Part shown: one piece after another, positions 1 through 8,922 of the stretch
How positions within the stretch are numbered: the stretch's first letter is position 1
Layout: each line of letters opens with the position of its first letter
From: Lachnospiraceae bacterium UBA7160
GTDB taxonomy: Bacteria; Bacillota; Clostridia; Lachnospirales; Lachnospiraceae
Reading direction: 5' to 3'
Length of the DNA: 34,945 nucleotides
Assembly: GCA_002491565.1 (NCBI GenBank)
Contig: DKWE01000059.1
Location: 6,283-41,227, forward strand
The notes under the pieces: model-generated
Told to the model about the DNA's origin: nothing
The model's database searches: none
What the model saw: only the letters and a program-made list of their open reading frames with translations
Position numbers and translations under genes: made by a program

Positions 1-40
1 CTCGTTGCTCGCGGGAATAAAAAGAAAGGAAGAAAGTATC

Positions 41-1192
41 ATGAATGCGTATCAGGAATGGGCAGATCAGGTAATTGAAAAAATCAGAAGGAAAATGGAA
101 TGGGTCAGTGAGAAGAACCGGGAGAAGATTCCATACACCACAGATGCAGACGGAAATTACGATGATCGTTCGGATGCTGCAAGAGAATGGCCGTTGGATG
201 ATGGGCTGAACTGGTGGACCAATGGATTCTGGGGCGGTATGATGTGGCTGCTCTATCAGGATACAGGCGATGAGCGGTATGCCAGGGTCGCGCGGGTCTC
301 CGAGTACCGGCTGGAAAAATGCTTTGAGGACTTTTACGGCCTGCACCACGATGTAGGCTTTATGTACCAGCTTTCTGCCGTTGCGGATTACCGCCTGACC
401 GGAAATGAGCGCTCCAGAAGGACAGGAATGCATGCGGCGGCTCTCCTGGCAGGCAGATTTAATCCGGCCGGAAATTTTATCCGCGCCTGGAACGGTTTGC
501 CGGAGGAGGATGTCACAGGCTGGGCGATTATTGACTGCATGATGAATATTTCACTGCTGTACTGGGCGTCTGAGGAAACAGGAGATCCCAGATTTCGCCA
601 GATTGCTATGGCCCATGCGGATACGGTGATGAAGTATTTTGTCAGAGCGGACGGCTCGGTAAACCACATTGTGGAGTTTAACCCGGAGACGGGGGAAATG
701 GTGCGAAGCCTGGGAGGTCAGGGCTACGCAGAAGGGTCCTCGTGGACCAGAGGCCAGGGCTGGGCGGTCTACGGCTTCATGATCAGCTACATTCATACCG
801 GAAAGCAGGAGTATCTGGATACCGCGAAAAAGGTAGCGCATTATTGCATTGCGAATATTCCGGAGAATGGGATTATCCCCGTCGATTTCAGGCAGCCTCC
901 AAAACCAGAGTGGGAGGATTCCTGCGGCGCCTGTGTGATTGCCTGCGGACTTTTGGAGGTTGCAAAGCATGTGCCGGAACAGGAAAAAGCTATGTATGAA
1001 AAAGCGGCTGTCAGGATTTTAAAGGCCATTGATGAGAGCCGCTCAGACTGGGGCAGCGGCTGTGACGCCATTGTACAGAATTGCACAGGCGCATACCACA
1101 GCAAGGAGCATCACTTTACTATGAATTATGCAGATTACTTCTTCATGGAAGCCATCTATAAGCTGAGAGGGACAGGCGTGCTTCTGTGGTAA
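41..1192 (+). CDS. GH88 unsaturated glucuronyl hydrolase
   Basis: Predicted cytoplasmic glycosidase that removes the 4,5-unsaturated uronic acid from the non-reducing end of oligosaccharides made by polysaccharide lyases. It has the (alpha/alpha)6-barrel layout of GH88. Two aspartates match the family's catalytic pair: Asp104 in HHDVGFMY and Asp165 in GWAIIDCMMN. Their 61-residue spacing equals that of Asp88/Asp149 in the Bacillus sp. GL1 enzyme. The GGQGYAEGSSWTRGQGWA block is also typical. I chose the ATG at 41 (383 aa) because AAGGAAG lies just upstream; a TTG at 5 would add 12 residues without support. There is no signal peptide. It is first in a run of plus-strand genes, and the following kduI/kduD act on the released unsaturated uronate. 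GH105 is the main alternative family, but the motifs favour GH88. The exact substrate (pectin-, xylan- or glycosaminoglycan-derived) is open. Confidence 0.9.
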   Translation: MNAYQEWADQVIEKIRRKMEWVSEKNREKIPYTTDADGNYDDRSDAAREWPLDDGLNWWTNGFWGGMMWLLYQDTGDERYARVARVSEYRLEKCFEDFYGLHHDVGFMYQLSAVADYRLTGNERSRRTGMHAAALLAGRFNPAGNFIRAWNGLPEEDVTGWAIIDCMMNISLLYWASEETGDPRFRQIAMAHADTVMKYFVRADGSVNHIVEFNPETGEMVRSLGGQGYAEGSSWTRGQGWAVYGFMISYIHTGKQEYLDTAKKVAHYCIANIPENGIIPVDFRQPPKPEWEDSCGACVIACGLLEVAKHVPEQEKAMYEKAAVRILKAIDESRSDWGSGCDAIVQNCTGAYHSKEHHFTMNYADYFFMEAIYKLRGTGVLLW

Positions 1193-1281
1193 AACCTGAC
1201 CCGCTTGTTTCGCAGCTCCAGTCTGCGGCTGATCGCAGTATCAGAAAAGGATTACAATCAATCAGTAAGGAGGATTTTGAA

Positions 1282-2144
1282 ATGGAAGTAAGAACAGCAG
1301 CGTCACCGAGAGATGTAAAGCATTATACAACTGAACGGCTCAGAGAGGAGTTCCTGATTACGCCTGTGTTCTGCGCAGATGAAATCAAGCTGGTGTACAG
1401 CCACATTGACCGCATCATTACTGGAAGCGCCATGCCGGTCGAGGAGCGTCTTGTCCTGACAGCAGGACGTGAGCTCCGTGCAGAGTATTTTCTTCAGAGA
1501 AGAGAGCTTGGCGTCATCAATATAGGCGGTCCGGGGAGAATCGTCATCGACGGCAGGCTCTGGAAGGTGGGCAGCAGAGACGGCATGTACATTGGAATGG
1601 GAGCAAAGGACATTGTGTTCGAGAGTGAAGACCGGGACAATCCCGCAAAATTTTACTTAAATAGTGCACCGGCGCACAGATCCTGTCCGACAAAGCTGAT
1701 TAAGCCGGAAGGAGAACCGGAGGAAGGCGTTGTGATTGTTCACCCGGAAAACAAGGTCGAGCTTGGAAGCCTGGAGCAGTCGAACCACAGAACGATCTGC
1801 AAATCATTCTTCCGGGACAGGTGGAGAGCTGTCAGCTTGAGATGGGTATGACACATCTTGAGCCGGGGAGCGTATGGAATACCATGCCATGTCATACACA
1901 TGACCGGAGAATGGAGGTCTATCTGTATTTCGACATTCCGGAGGATGGGTTTGTGATGCATTATATGGGGGAACCGACCGAGACGCGCCACATCATTGTC
2001 CGCAATGAGGAGGCTGTGATTTCGCCGAGCTGGTCTATCCATGCTGGCTGCGGTTCTCAGGCCTATACCTTTATCTGGGGTATGGTGGGGGAAAATCAGG
2101 ATTTTGATGATATGGACGGGATTGATAACCGGGATTTGCGATAA
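1282..2144 (+). pseudogene. kduI: 5-dehydro-4-deoxy-D-glucuronate isomerase, frameshifted
   Basis: KduI isomerises 5-keto-4-deoxyuronate to 3-deoxy-D-glycero-2,5-hexodiulosonate in the unsaturated-uronate pathway. The ATG at 1282 follows GTAAGGAGG and opens a frame that is clearly KduI through ...SNHRTI at 1797. That frame then runs into unrelated residues and stops at 1851. KduI sequence resumes in another frame from the CAA at 1800 (QIILPGQVESCQLEMG) and continues through EPGSVWNTMPCHTHDRRMEVY, with the His and Glu metal ligands of the cupin, to the stop at 2144. Only two bases separate the matching codons, so one base appears to be missing near 1798. Joined, the product would be about 287 aa, near the family's usual 276-280. 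The rest of both halves looks intact, so this is a recent mutation, a strain polymorphism or a sequencing error. kduD starts 14 nt downstream. Confidence 0.9.
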
Positions 2145-2158
2145 GGAGGATATAGGCA

Positions 2159-2959
2159 GTGGACAGAAAAAATATGTTTTCCCTGGAGGGAAAAGTAGCC
2201 CTTGTAACCGGCGCGGCATACGGCATCGGTTTCGCAATCGCAGAAGCGCTTGCGGGGGCGGGCGCTAAGATTGCCTTTAACTGCAGAGGACAGGAGCATA
2301 TGGAGAAAGCTCTGAAAGCATATCAGGAGAAAGGGATCGATGCAAGAGGCTATCTCTGCGATGTGACAGAGGAGGAGCAGGTAGCTAACATGGTATCGGA
2401 GATCGAGTCTGAGCTTGGAACGATCGACATTCTGGTCAATAATGCCGGAATCATCAAGAGAATTCCCATGCATGAAATGAGCGCGGCGGAATTCCGCCAG
2501 GTGGTGGATATTGATCTGAATGCCCCATTCATCGTGTCGAAAGCCGTGATTCCGGGCATGATCCGAAAGGGACATGGAAAAATCATTAACATCTGTTCGA
2601 TGATGAGCGAACTTGGACGTGAGACGGTTTCCGCCTATGCAGCGGCAAAAGGCGGACTGAAAATGCTGACAAAGAATATTGCGTCAGAATACGGAGCGTA
2701 CAATATTCAGTGCAATGGTATCGGACCCGGCTATATCGCGACGCCTCAGACAGCGCCTCTGCGTGAACTGCAGGCAGATGGATCCCGTCATCCCTTTGAC
2801 CGTTTTATTATCGGGAAGACACCTGCAGCGCGCTGGGGAAATCCGGAGGATCTGATGGGACCGGCAGTCTTTCTCGCGTCCGACGCCTCTGATTTTGTGA
2901 ATGGACATATCCTGTATGTGGATGGCGGAATCCTCGCCTACATCGGAAAGCAGCCGTAA
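2159..2959 (+). CDS. kduD: 2-dehydro-3-deoxy-D-gluconate 5-dehydrogenase (SDR family)
   Basis: Predicted cytoplasmic NAD(P)-dependent oxidoreductase that reduces the KduI product to 2-keto-3-deoxygluconate. It is a classical short-chain dehydrogenase of 266 aa. The cofactor motif TGAAYGIG is near residues 18-25, NNAG near 93-96, and the active-site Ser and YxxxK fall in the ICSMMSELG...SAYAAAKGG stretch. The start is a GTG at 2159: a perfect AAGGAGG at 2143-2149, overlapping the kduI stop, sits 9 nt before it, whereas the ATG five codons later is too far away. The pairing with kduI directly upstream argues for KduD over the related gluconate 5-dehydrogenase, which it also resembles. Confidence 0.85.
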   Translation: MDRKNMFSLEGKVALVTGAAYGIGFAIAEALAGAGAKIAFNCRGQEHMEKALKAYQEKGIDARGYLCDVTEEEQVANMVSEIESELGTIDILVNNAGIIKRIPMHEMSAAEFRQVVDIDLNAPFIVSKAVIPGMIRKGHGKIINICSMMSELGRETVSAYAAAKGGLKMLTKNIASEYGAYNIQCNGIGPGYIATPQTAPLRELQADGSRHPFDRFIIGKTPAARWGNPEDLMGPAVFLASDASDFVNGHILYVDGGILAYIGKQP

Positions 2960-3057
2960 ATAATTATATAGAAGAGACAGATGTTACAGTCAGGCCGGCC
3001 GGGGCGAAAAGACAGCAGCGGATGGCCGGCTGTGACAGGCTGATGAGGAGAGAAAAA

Positions 3058-3849
3058 ATGCTTTGTCTGAAAGTGATAGACAAAAACCAGATCTCCGTTG
3101 CGGTCGGCAGAGGAGAGCGGGAGGTAAATCTTGTTGTGTCGCGGGAATACGAGGAGGGAGACCGAATCTTTCTGGAAGTATCCCAAAAGCCCTGCTATGT
3201 ATGGCTGCAGGTGGATGATGCGCTTGGAAAGTCCCTTGTTTATGTAAAAGAAGATATACAATATAAAGTACCCTTTGGAGAGCAGAGAATCAATCTGTCG
3301 CCCAAGGTTTTTTCCGGGAAACGCCACCTGATCCATGTGAGAGAAGCGTATGAGTTTGAGTGGAAGGCTTACCGGAATCTTGCATGGAATGTGAATGACC
3401 AGCATGAAAATTCCATGTTCTTTCCGCACGCTTCCGCAAACGTGGAGACAAGGGGAGAAGCCGTTTTCGCGGCAAAGAATGCAATTGACGGTGTGACAGC
3501 CAATCACTGTCACGGTGAATGGCCGTATGAGTCCTGGGGAATTAACCGGAATCCGGATGCCAGAATGAAGCTTGATTTTGGCAGGGAGGTTGAGGTAGAC
3601 CGGCTGATTGCCTATCTGCGGGCGGATTTTCCCCATGATAACTGGTGGGAGAGGGCAACTGTAACTTTTTCTAATGGGGAAAGCATGGAGCTTTCGCTAA
3701 AAAAGACGGATGAAGGGCAGGAATTTCTTTTTGATCCCAAAAGAATCAGCTGGCTGGAGCTTTCTCATCTCATTGCCTCCGGTGAGCCGTCGCCATTTCC
3801 CGCGCTGACGCAGCTTGAGGTTTATGGAACGGATGTAAATGATAATTGA
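3058..3849 (+). CDS. Uncharacterised protein with C-terminal discoidin-like domain
   Basis: I do not recognise a named family for the whole protein (263 aa). The N-terminal ~100 residues look like a beta-rich module (LEVSQKPCYVWLQVDD...SLVYVKEDIQYKVPFG). The C-terminal part, about 120-260, reads like a galactose-binding/F5-8-type-C fold: NAIDGVTANHCHGEWPYESWG, then KLDFGREVEVDRLIAYLR and TVTFSNGESMELSL, the usual strand order of such domains. There is no signal peptide or membrane segment, so it is probably cytoplasmic. The ATG at 3058 is preferred because AGGAGAG lies just before it; ATGs at 3022 and 3043 have weaker sites. It sits between kduD and a GH43 gene in the same direction, which suggests sugar binding or an accessory role in glycan breakdown. 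That role is inference. Confidence 0.6.
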   Translation: MLCLKVIDKNQISVAVGRGEREVNLVVSREYEEGDRIFLEVSQKPCYVWLQVDDALGKSLVYVKEDIQYKVPFGEQRINLSPKVFSGKRHLIHVREAYEFEWKAYRNLAWNVNDQHENSMFFPHASANVETRGEAVFAAKNAIDGVTANHCHGEWPYESWGINRNPDARMKLDFGREVEVDRLIAYLRADFPHDNWWERATVTFSNGESMELSLKKTDEGQEFLFDPKRISWLELSHLIASGEPSPFPALTQLEVYGTDVNDN

Positions 3850-3924
3850 AGAAGGTCCTGCGGCACTCTTTGCTATTGTCATGGAGGTGCAGGCGCCTGA
3901 GACTGACAGAATGGAGGAGCGCAT

Positions 3925-5586
3925 ATGAGTGTAATTCAGAACCCGATTTTAAGAGGATTTCATCCGGATCCATCCATAGTACGTGTCGAGGATGAGTACT
4001 ATATTGCAACATCGACCTTCGAGTGGTGGCCTGGCATCAAAATCAGCCATTCCAGAGATCTGATTCATTGGGAGACGCTGACCTATGCGCTAAAGGATGC
4101 AGAACTTTTGGACTTGAAGGGAGTGGGACCTTCCCAGGGAATCTGGGCGCCCTGTCTGACCTGGGATAACGGGATCTTTTATCTGGTCTATACGATCGTA
4201 AATTCCTTCTACTGCAATATGTACGACACCCGCAATTTTCTGGTGACAGCAACGAACATTCTGGGGCCGTGGTCCAGACCTGTTCCGCTCAACAATTTCG
4301 GATTTGACCCGTCCCTGTTTCACGATGAGGATGGAAAGAAATATATGGTCAGCATGGTAACGGACCACAGGGTACCAAAAAAGTATGCCGGCAGAATCGT
4401 GCTTCAGGAGTATGATGCTCTGCAGAAAAAGATGACAGGGCCAGTGCGTGAAATTTACCAGGGAAAGAAAATTTTTCTGGAAGGCCCGCATATTTTCAAG
4501 AGAAATGGATGGTATTATCTTTTTTCGGCAGATACGGGAACCGGAGAGGGACACGGACAGACAATTCAGCGCTCCCGTTCTGTGTGGGGGCCGTATGAGA
4601 TGTACAAAAGCAGCCAGATGGAGCGCCTCTCGGATGAGGAGGCATATTCCATTCTGACTTCCAGGCATCACGAGGATCATCTGCTCCAGAAATCGGGTCA
4701 TGCAGACCTTGTGGAGACGCAGAACGGGGAGTGGTATGCCGTACATCTCTGCGGACGCGCCCTTGCAAACCGCAATCCTGAGCGTGCAGTGCGTTTCCCG
4801 GGCGCAAGGAGGTATCCTCTGGGACGGGAGACGGCCATCCAGAAGATGCGGTGGAATCAGGAGGGATGGCTGGAGCTTGCCTGCGGCAGCACGCTTCCGG
4901 AGATTGAGGTGGAAGGCCCCAATCTGCCGGAATACCGCTTTCCGGTGAAGCCTTCCAGAGACGATTTTGACAGGGAGGTACTCGGCCTGGAGTATCAGTC
5001 TCTCCGGATTCCCATGACAGAGGAATACCTGTCACTGACAGAGCGTCCCGGATGGCTGCGGCTATATGGAAGAGAGGGGCTTGCCTCCCTGTTCCGGCAG
5101 AGCCTGATTGCCAGAAGATGGACGGAATTTCAGTTCTGTGCGTCCACCTGTCTGGAATTTGACCCTGAAAATTTTAAACAGATGGCGGGGCTTATCTGCA
5201 TGTACGATACGGAAAATTATTTATATCTTCATGTGAGCTGTGATGAAGAGCTGGGCAAATGTATCACCATCCTCCGGGCAGAGAATAAGCAGTATGCTTA
5301 TCCGGTGGGTTATCTTCCGATTGAAGAGCATAAGCCTGTGTATCTGAGCGTACAGGTATGCAGGGACAAGCTTCAATTCGCTTACCATGTGGGAGATGAT
5401 ACGCCATATGAAACGATTGGGGAAGAATTTGACTGCAGCTTTCTGTCGGACGAGGCATGCGCACAGGGGTGGTTCACAGGCAGCATGGTTGGAATCTGCT
5501 GCCAGGACCTGACGGGCTTTGGAAAATACTGCGATTTTGATTTCTTTGAATATCAGGCGTCAGAAGAAAATAATCAACCGTCATAA
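3925..5586 (+). CDS. GH43 beta-xylosidase / alpha-L-arabinofuranosidase
   Basis: Predicted cytoplasmic exo-acting glycosidase on xylo- or arabino-oligosaccharides, 553 aa. The N-terminal five-bladed propeller carries the full GH43 triad: Asp15 in FHPDPS (general base), Asp128 in GFDPSLFHD (pKa modulator) and Glu186 in LEGPHIF (acid). These positions closely match characterised GH43 beta-xylosidases. The FEWWPGIKISHSRDLIHWE block is typical of the two-domain beta-xylosidase subgroup. From about residue 340 a concanavalin-A-like beta-sandwich follows, as in that subgroup. The ATG at 3925 is preceded by GGAGG at good spacing. No signal peptide is present. Substrate choice between xylose and arabinose cannot be set from sequence. 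Confidence 0.88.
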   Translation: MSVIQNPILRGFHPDPSIVRVEDEYYIATSTFEWWPGIKISHSRDLIHWETLTYALKDAELLDLKGVGPSQGIWAPCLTWDNGIFYLVYTIVNSFYCNMYDTRNFLVTATNILGPWSRPVPLNNFGFDPSLFHDEDGKKYMVSMVTDHRVPKKYAGRIVLQEYDALQKKMTGPVREIYQGKKIFLEGPHIFKRNGWYYLFSADTGTGEGHGQTIQRSRSVWGPYEMYKSSQMERLSDEEAYSILTSRHHEDHLLQKSGHADLVETQNGEWYAVHLCGRALANRNPERAVRFPGARRYPLGRETAIQKMRWNQEGWLELACGSTLPEIEVEGPNLPEYRFPVKPSRDDFDREVLGLEYQSLRIPMTEEYLSLTERPGWLRLYGREGLASLFRQSLIARRWTEFQFCASTCLEFDPENFKQMAGLICMYDTENYLYLHVSCDEELGKCITILRAENKQYAYPVGYLPIEEHKPVYLSVQVCRDKLQFAYHVGDDTPYETIGEEFDCSFLSDEACAQGWFTGSMVGICCQDLTGFGKYCDFDFFEYQASEENNQPS

Positions 5587-5628
5587 CACCTTAAAAATCT
5601 GCACTTAGCGCTTAAAAAATCCAGTGTC

Positions 5629-5653
5629 CGGAAACGCGTCCGCCTGCTATAGT
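5629..5653 (+). promoter_or_regulatory. Putative promoter with overlapping pseudo-palindromic operator before the transporter genes
   Basis: An extended -10 element TGCTATAGT lies at 5645-5653, about 46 nt before the binding-protein start, without a convincing -35 box. Just upstream, 5629-5642 reads CGGAAACGCGTCCG, a 10/14 palindrome with a CG centre. It matches 9 of 14 positions of the catabolite-responsive (CcpA) or LacI-family operator form TGAAAACGCTTTCA. The weak -35 and overlapping site fit a regulated promoter. Assignment to CcpA, a LacI-type repressor or YesN is inference. Confidence 0.4.
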
Positions 5654-5698
5654 AGAGTCAACAAAAAACAGAAAGCAAACGAAACAAGGAGGAAAAAC

Positions 5699-7009
5699 AT
5701 GAAAGCAAAAAAATTAACCGTATGGATGCTCAGTGCAGCGATGGCAGTATCAGCAATGGCAGGAAGCGGGATGACAGCGTTCGCGGAGGATGTCGTATCA
5801 GAACCGGTAGAGCTGGATTTCATCTTTGCAGACGGCGATGAGGGAGCCAAGGCATCGATCAATCAGATCGTCAGCGATTTCAACGAGGCGCATCCGAATA
5901 TCACCGTAAATATCGTGCCGGGCAATGGCGGAGCTTACAGCGAGTTCCTGAAGACGAAGGACAGTGTCGGAGAATTTCCGGACGTGATGGAGATGCGCGA
6001 TACGGCGATGTATGTGAGAGCAGGAAAGCTGGCAGAGCTTCCGGAGGAGATCACTTCTCTGTTTATCAGCACCTTTGAGCTGGACGGCAAAGTATATACT
6101 GCACCGCTGGCAGGCGAGAATACGCAGGGCATCATCTACAACAAGACGTATTTTGATGAGAACGGATGGACAGAGCCGACGACCTATGAGGAGTTTATTA
6201 CGCTGTGCCAGAACATCAAGGATCAGGGCGATATGGCTCCGCTGGTAGTAGGCGGCCAGGATATCTGGCATATGGGATTCCTGTATCACAAAGCATACAA
6301 CGATCAGGTACTGTCTGCAGACCCGGATTTCATTAAGCACTGCTACGAGGGAACTAAGGACTTCTCGGATCCGGCAATCGCAGCTACCTTTGATGAGCTG
6401 AAGGAGATCTTCCAGTACGCGCAGGAAGGCTGGGTATCCACGCCGGATGCACAGATTACGACGTTCCTGGTAAATGATATGGCGGCGATGATGTATTCCG
6501 GAACCCATATGTTCTCTCAGATCAGCCAGGCAGACCCGGATTTCGAGTATGGATGGTTCCCGATTCCGAGTCCTGACGGCAAGGTACGTCTGGTAGGCGG
6601 CGCGGGCATCGGCGGTCTTGCGATCTCCGCAGAGGCGGCAGAAGACCCGAACAAGGCAGTTGCGGCGCAGGAATTTATTAAGTTCTTCTTCTCTCCGGAT
6701 GAGTACAAGGTTTACTGTGAGAAGCTCAGTGCAATCCCGGTAACGGTTGAGTCGCCGCAGATTGAGGCAGACGCGGTATTCCAGGAGGTCATTGATATTC
6801 AGAGCACAGCAGATGACCTTGCACCGATGTGGAACGGGAAAGCCGGCGAGAACGAGCTTCCGCCAGACTTCCGCAACTTTACTTACAAGACTCTGATCGA
6901 GTATCTGACAGGTCAGAGAGAGATGGAATCCTGTGCGACAGAATTGAACAATACATGGCAGGTTGGCATGCAGAGCTTTAATCCGATCACAGGTGTTGGA
7001 ATCAACTGA
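5699..7009 (+). CDS. ABC transporter substrate-binding protein, family 1 (carbohydrate)
   Basis: Extracytoplasmic receptor for an oligosaccharide importer (CUT1 type), 436 aa. The N-terminus has a Lys-rich start, a hydrophobic stretch (WMLSAAMAVSAMAG) and an AFA-ED signal peptidase I site near residue 27. The mature part shows family features: LDFIFADGDEGAKASINQIVSDFNEAHPNITV, then GIIYNKTYFDENGWTEPTTYEEF, and GGAGIGGLAIS later. No lipobox cysteine is seen near the cleavage site, although monoderm binding proteins are usually lipoproteins. The ATG at 5699 follows AAGGAGG. Two permease genes follow; no matching ATPase gene lies in the window, so a shared MsmK-type ATPase is likely. Confidence 0.9.
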   Translation: MKAKKLTVWMLSAAMAVSAMAGSGMTAFAEDVVSEPVELDFIFADGDEGAKASINQIVSDFNEAHPNITVNIVPGNGGAYSEFLKTKDSVGEFPDVMEMRDTAMYVRAGKLAELPEEITSLFISTFELDGKVYTAPLAGENTQGIIYNKTYFDENGWTEPTTYEEFITLCQNIKDQGDMAPLVVGGQDIWHMGFLYHKAYNDQVLSADPDFIKHCYEGTKDFSDPAIAATFDELKEIFQYAQEGWVSTPDAQITTFLVNDMAAMMYSGTHMFSQISQADPDFEYGWFPIPSPDGKVRLVGGAGIGGLAISAEAAEDPNKAVAAQEFIKFFFSPDEYKVYCEKLSAIPVTVESPQIEADAVFQEVIDIQSTADDLAPMWNGKAGENELPPDFRNFTYKTLIEYLTGQREMESCATELNNTWQVGMQSFNPITGVGIN

Positions 7010-7026
7010 CAGCGGACGGAAAGGGG

Positions 7027-7058
7027 ACTGCCCGGCACACGAGAAGTGACCGGGCAGT
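7027..7058 (+). other. Intercistronic stem-loop between binding protein and permease
   Basis: ACTGCCCGG (7027-7035) pairs perfectly with CCGGGCAGT (7050-7058), giving a 9-bp stem and 14-nt loop. No U-tract follows (TATAAAAAGG instead), so it is not a normal terminator. It probably protects the 3' end of the binding-protein message or limits read-through, giving more binding protein than permease, as is common in such operons. Confidence 0.7.
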
Positions 7059-7076
7059 TATAAAAAGGAAGGAACT

Positions 7077-7964
7077 ATGAGCATAAAGAAGAAAGGGTTT
7101 GACAGGACCACATTTTTATTTATCGCACCGGCATTTATCTTCTTTACCTTATTTATCATTGTCCCGACCATCTCCAGTGTATACTATAGCTTTACTTCCT
7201 GGGACGGAATCAGTGAAAATGTAAAATTTATCGGGCTGGCCAATTATAAGGAGATATTTACCAGTGCACGCTTTGGAAATGCGCTGAAAAACACGGTGAT
7301 CCTGACCGTATTTATTTCGATCGCAGAAAATCTTTTTGCGCTTGCGCTTGCTCTGATCGTGGATAATATCCGCTGGGGGAAAAACTTTTTCCGGAGTGCG
7401 TTTTATATTCCGGTACTGATCAGCGGTATCGTCTCCGGTTTCATATGGAAAATCATGTATAACTTCAATTTTGGAAGCATCAATGCCATCCTGAACGATA
7501 TCGGAATGGGACAGTTTAGGCAGGACTGGCTGGGCAATACCCATCTGACGCTGATTATGATCGGTGTCGTGCTGGTGTGGAAGGGCGCCGGTTATTACAT
7601 GATTATTTATCTGGCATCGCTGCAGAGCGTGTCGGTAGACCTGATTGAGGCGGCAGAGATCGACGGGGCAAATCCGTGGCAGAGATTTAAGAAAATTACG
7701 ATCCCATTGATTTCCGGTGCGTTTACGATCAACTTTACGCTGTCTCTGATCAACGGACTGAAGGTATTTGACCAGATTAACGTCATGACGGATGGCGGAC
7801 CGGGCTTTACGTCCGAGACACTGGTTTATCTGTTGTATAAGGTTGGCTTTAATGAAGGACGGCAGGGCTTTGGTACCGCAGTCGGAATTATGCTGTTGTT
7901 TATCATCATCATTCTGAATACTGTGCAGCAGAAATTCTTGAGAAGCAGGGAGGTGCAGATGTAA
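7077..7964 (+). CDS. Sugar ABC transporter permease (MalF/UgpA type)
   Basis: Integral membrane subunit of the carbohydrate importer, 295 aa with about six transmembrane helices; the first is FLFIAPAFIFFTLFIIVPTI. The EAA loop that docks the ATPase is EAAEIDGANPWQRFKKITIPLI near residues 186-207. The ATG at 7077 follows AAGGAAGGA. The stop codon overlaps the start of the next permease in the sequence TAATG, which implies coupled translation. It forms a heterodimer with the next gene's product. Confidence 0.9.
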   Translation: MSIKKKGFDRTTFLFIAPAFIFFTLFIIVPTISSVYYSFTSWDGISENVKFIGLANYKEIFTSARFGNALKNTVILTVFISIAENLFALALALIVDNIRWGKNFFRSAFYIPVLISGIVSGFIWKIMYNFNFGSINAILNDIGMGQFRQDWLGNTHLTLIMIGVVLVWKGAGYYMIIYLASLQSVSVDLIEAAEIDGANPWQRFKKITIPLISGAFTINFTLSLINGLKVFDQINVMTDGGPGFTSETLVYLLYKVGFNEGRQGFGTAVGIMLLFIIIILNTVQQKFLRSREVQM

Positions 7965-8803
7965 TGGAACGGGCGAAAAAGAGAGTAAAACCGGCAGATT
8001 TCCTGCTTTTGGCAGTGACAATTATTTTGGCAGTCCTGTTCTTATACCCTGTTTTCTTTGCTTTGATCTCTGCATTTAAAAGCAATGGAGATATCCTGAA
8101 GAACCCCTCCGGGCTGCCGACCTCCTTTTACATACAGAACTTTAAGGACCTGTTTCAGCAGTCAGACTTTACGACGGCGATTCTTCATTCGGTGTTCCTG
8201 ACGGTCGTTTCAGAGGCTCTGATCGTGTGCATTGTGCCGATGGCGGCATACGGGATTGAGCGGGGCAAAAGTAAGATCACATCCTATATCTATACGTATT
8301 TCCTTGCGGGAATGATGATTCCGTTTCATCTCTATATGTTTCCGCTCTTTAAGGAAATGAAGATGTTCCATATATTTGGAACGATGGCGGGCCCGATCGT
8401 CTGCTACATCTCCGGCTCCGTTGCGTTTGGATGCCTGCTGTACTGCAGCTTTCTGAAGGGAATCCCGCTGGAGGTAGAGGAAGCGGCTATGATAGACGGA
8501 TGTACACCGTTCCAGACATTCTGGAAAGTTACATTTCCATTGCTTGGGCCGTGTACTGGTTCTATGATCATTTTAAACGGATTGAATATCTGGAATGACT
8601 ATCTGATGCCGTATCTGGCTCTTCCAAGTGGAAAGGCAAAGACAATTACGGTCGAGATCGCCTCCTTTGTCGGACAGTATACAGCCAGATGGGATATTGT
8701 GTTTGCAGGAACCATTATTTCCATCGTACCGGCGCTGGCTATATTCTGTGCATTCCAGAAATATTTTGTCAAGGGCGTGACGGCCGGCGCTGCAAAAGGT
8801 TAA
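7964..8803 (+). CDS. Sugar ABC transporter permease (MalG/UgpE type)
   Basis: Second membrane subunit of the importer, 279 aa, with about six helices; the first is FLLLAVTIILAVLFLYPVFF. The EAA loop reads EEAAMIDGCTPFQTFWKVTFPLL near residues 172-194. Its ATG shares one base with the upstream stop. The C-terminus FQKYFVKGVTAGAAKG is the classic ending of this subfamily. Confidence 0.92.
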   Translation: MERAKKRVKPADFLLLAVTIILAVLFLYPVFFALISAFKSNGDILKNPSGLPTSFYIQNFKDLFQQSDFTTAILHSVFLTVVSEALIVCIVPMAAYGIERGKSKITSYIYTYFLAGMMIPFHLYMFPLFKEMKMFHIFGTMAGPIVCYISGSVAFGCLLYCSFLKGIPLEVEEAAMIDGCTPFQTFWKVTFPLLGPCTGSMIILNGLNIWNDYLMPYLALPSGKAKTITVEIASFVGQYTARWDIVFAGTIISIVPALAIFCAFQKYFVKGVTAGAAKG

Positions 8804-8830
8804 ACAGCTATTTTTAACCGTGAAACTTGG

Positions 8831-8870
8831 GAGCAAACATAAGGTGTTTGGAAAACACTTGTGTTTGCTC
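8831..8870 (+). terminator. Long inverted repeat after the transporter genes, terminator-like
   Basis: GAGCAAACA (8831-8839) pairs with TGTTTGCTC (8862-8870), and the interior also pairs with few mismatches (AAGGTGTTT against AAACACTT), giving a nearly 18-bp stem. Only a short TTT follows. It may end transporter mRNA weakly, or serve as an operator, since it overlaps the -35 area of the promoter for the two-component genes. Confidence 0.5.
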
Positions 8871-8888
8871 TTTGGCGTGCTATATAAT
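8859..8888 (+). promoter_or_regulatory. Putative promoter for the two-component system
   Basis: A perfect -10 box TATAAT at 8883-8888 is preceded at 18 nt by TTGTGT (8859-8864), about 35 nt before the kinase ATG. The -35 lies in the right arm of the inverted repeat at 8831-8870, so hairpin or protein binding there could modulate it. Confidence 0.5.
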
Positions 8889-8922
8889 AAAGGAAAATGG
8901 TTGCTTTGGGGGGCGGGGAAGG

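Noticed and set aside
2993..3030. GGCCGGCC-based inverted repeat between kduD and the next gene
   Set aside because: Only 7 bp with a 23-nt loop and no T-run; too weak to call a terminator.
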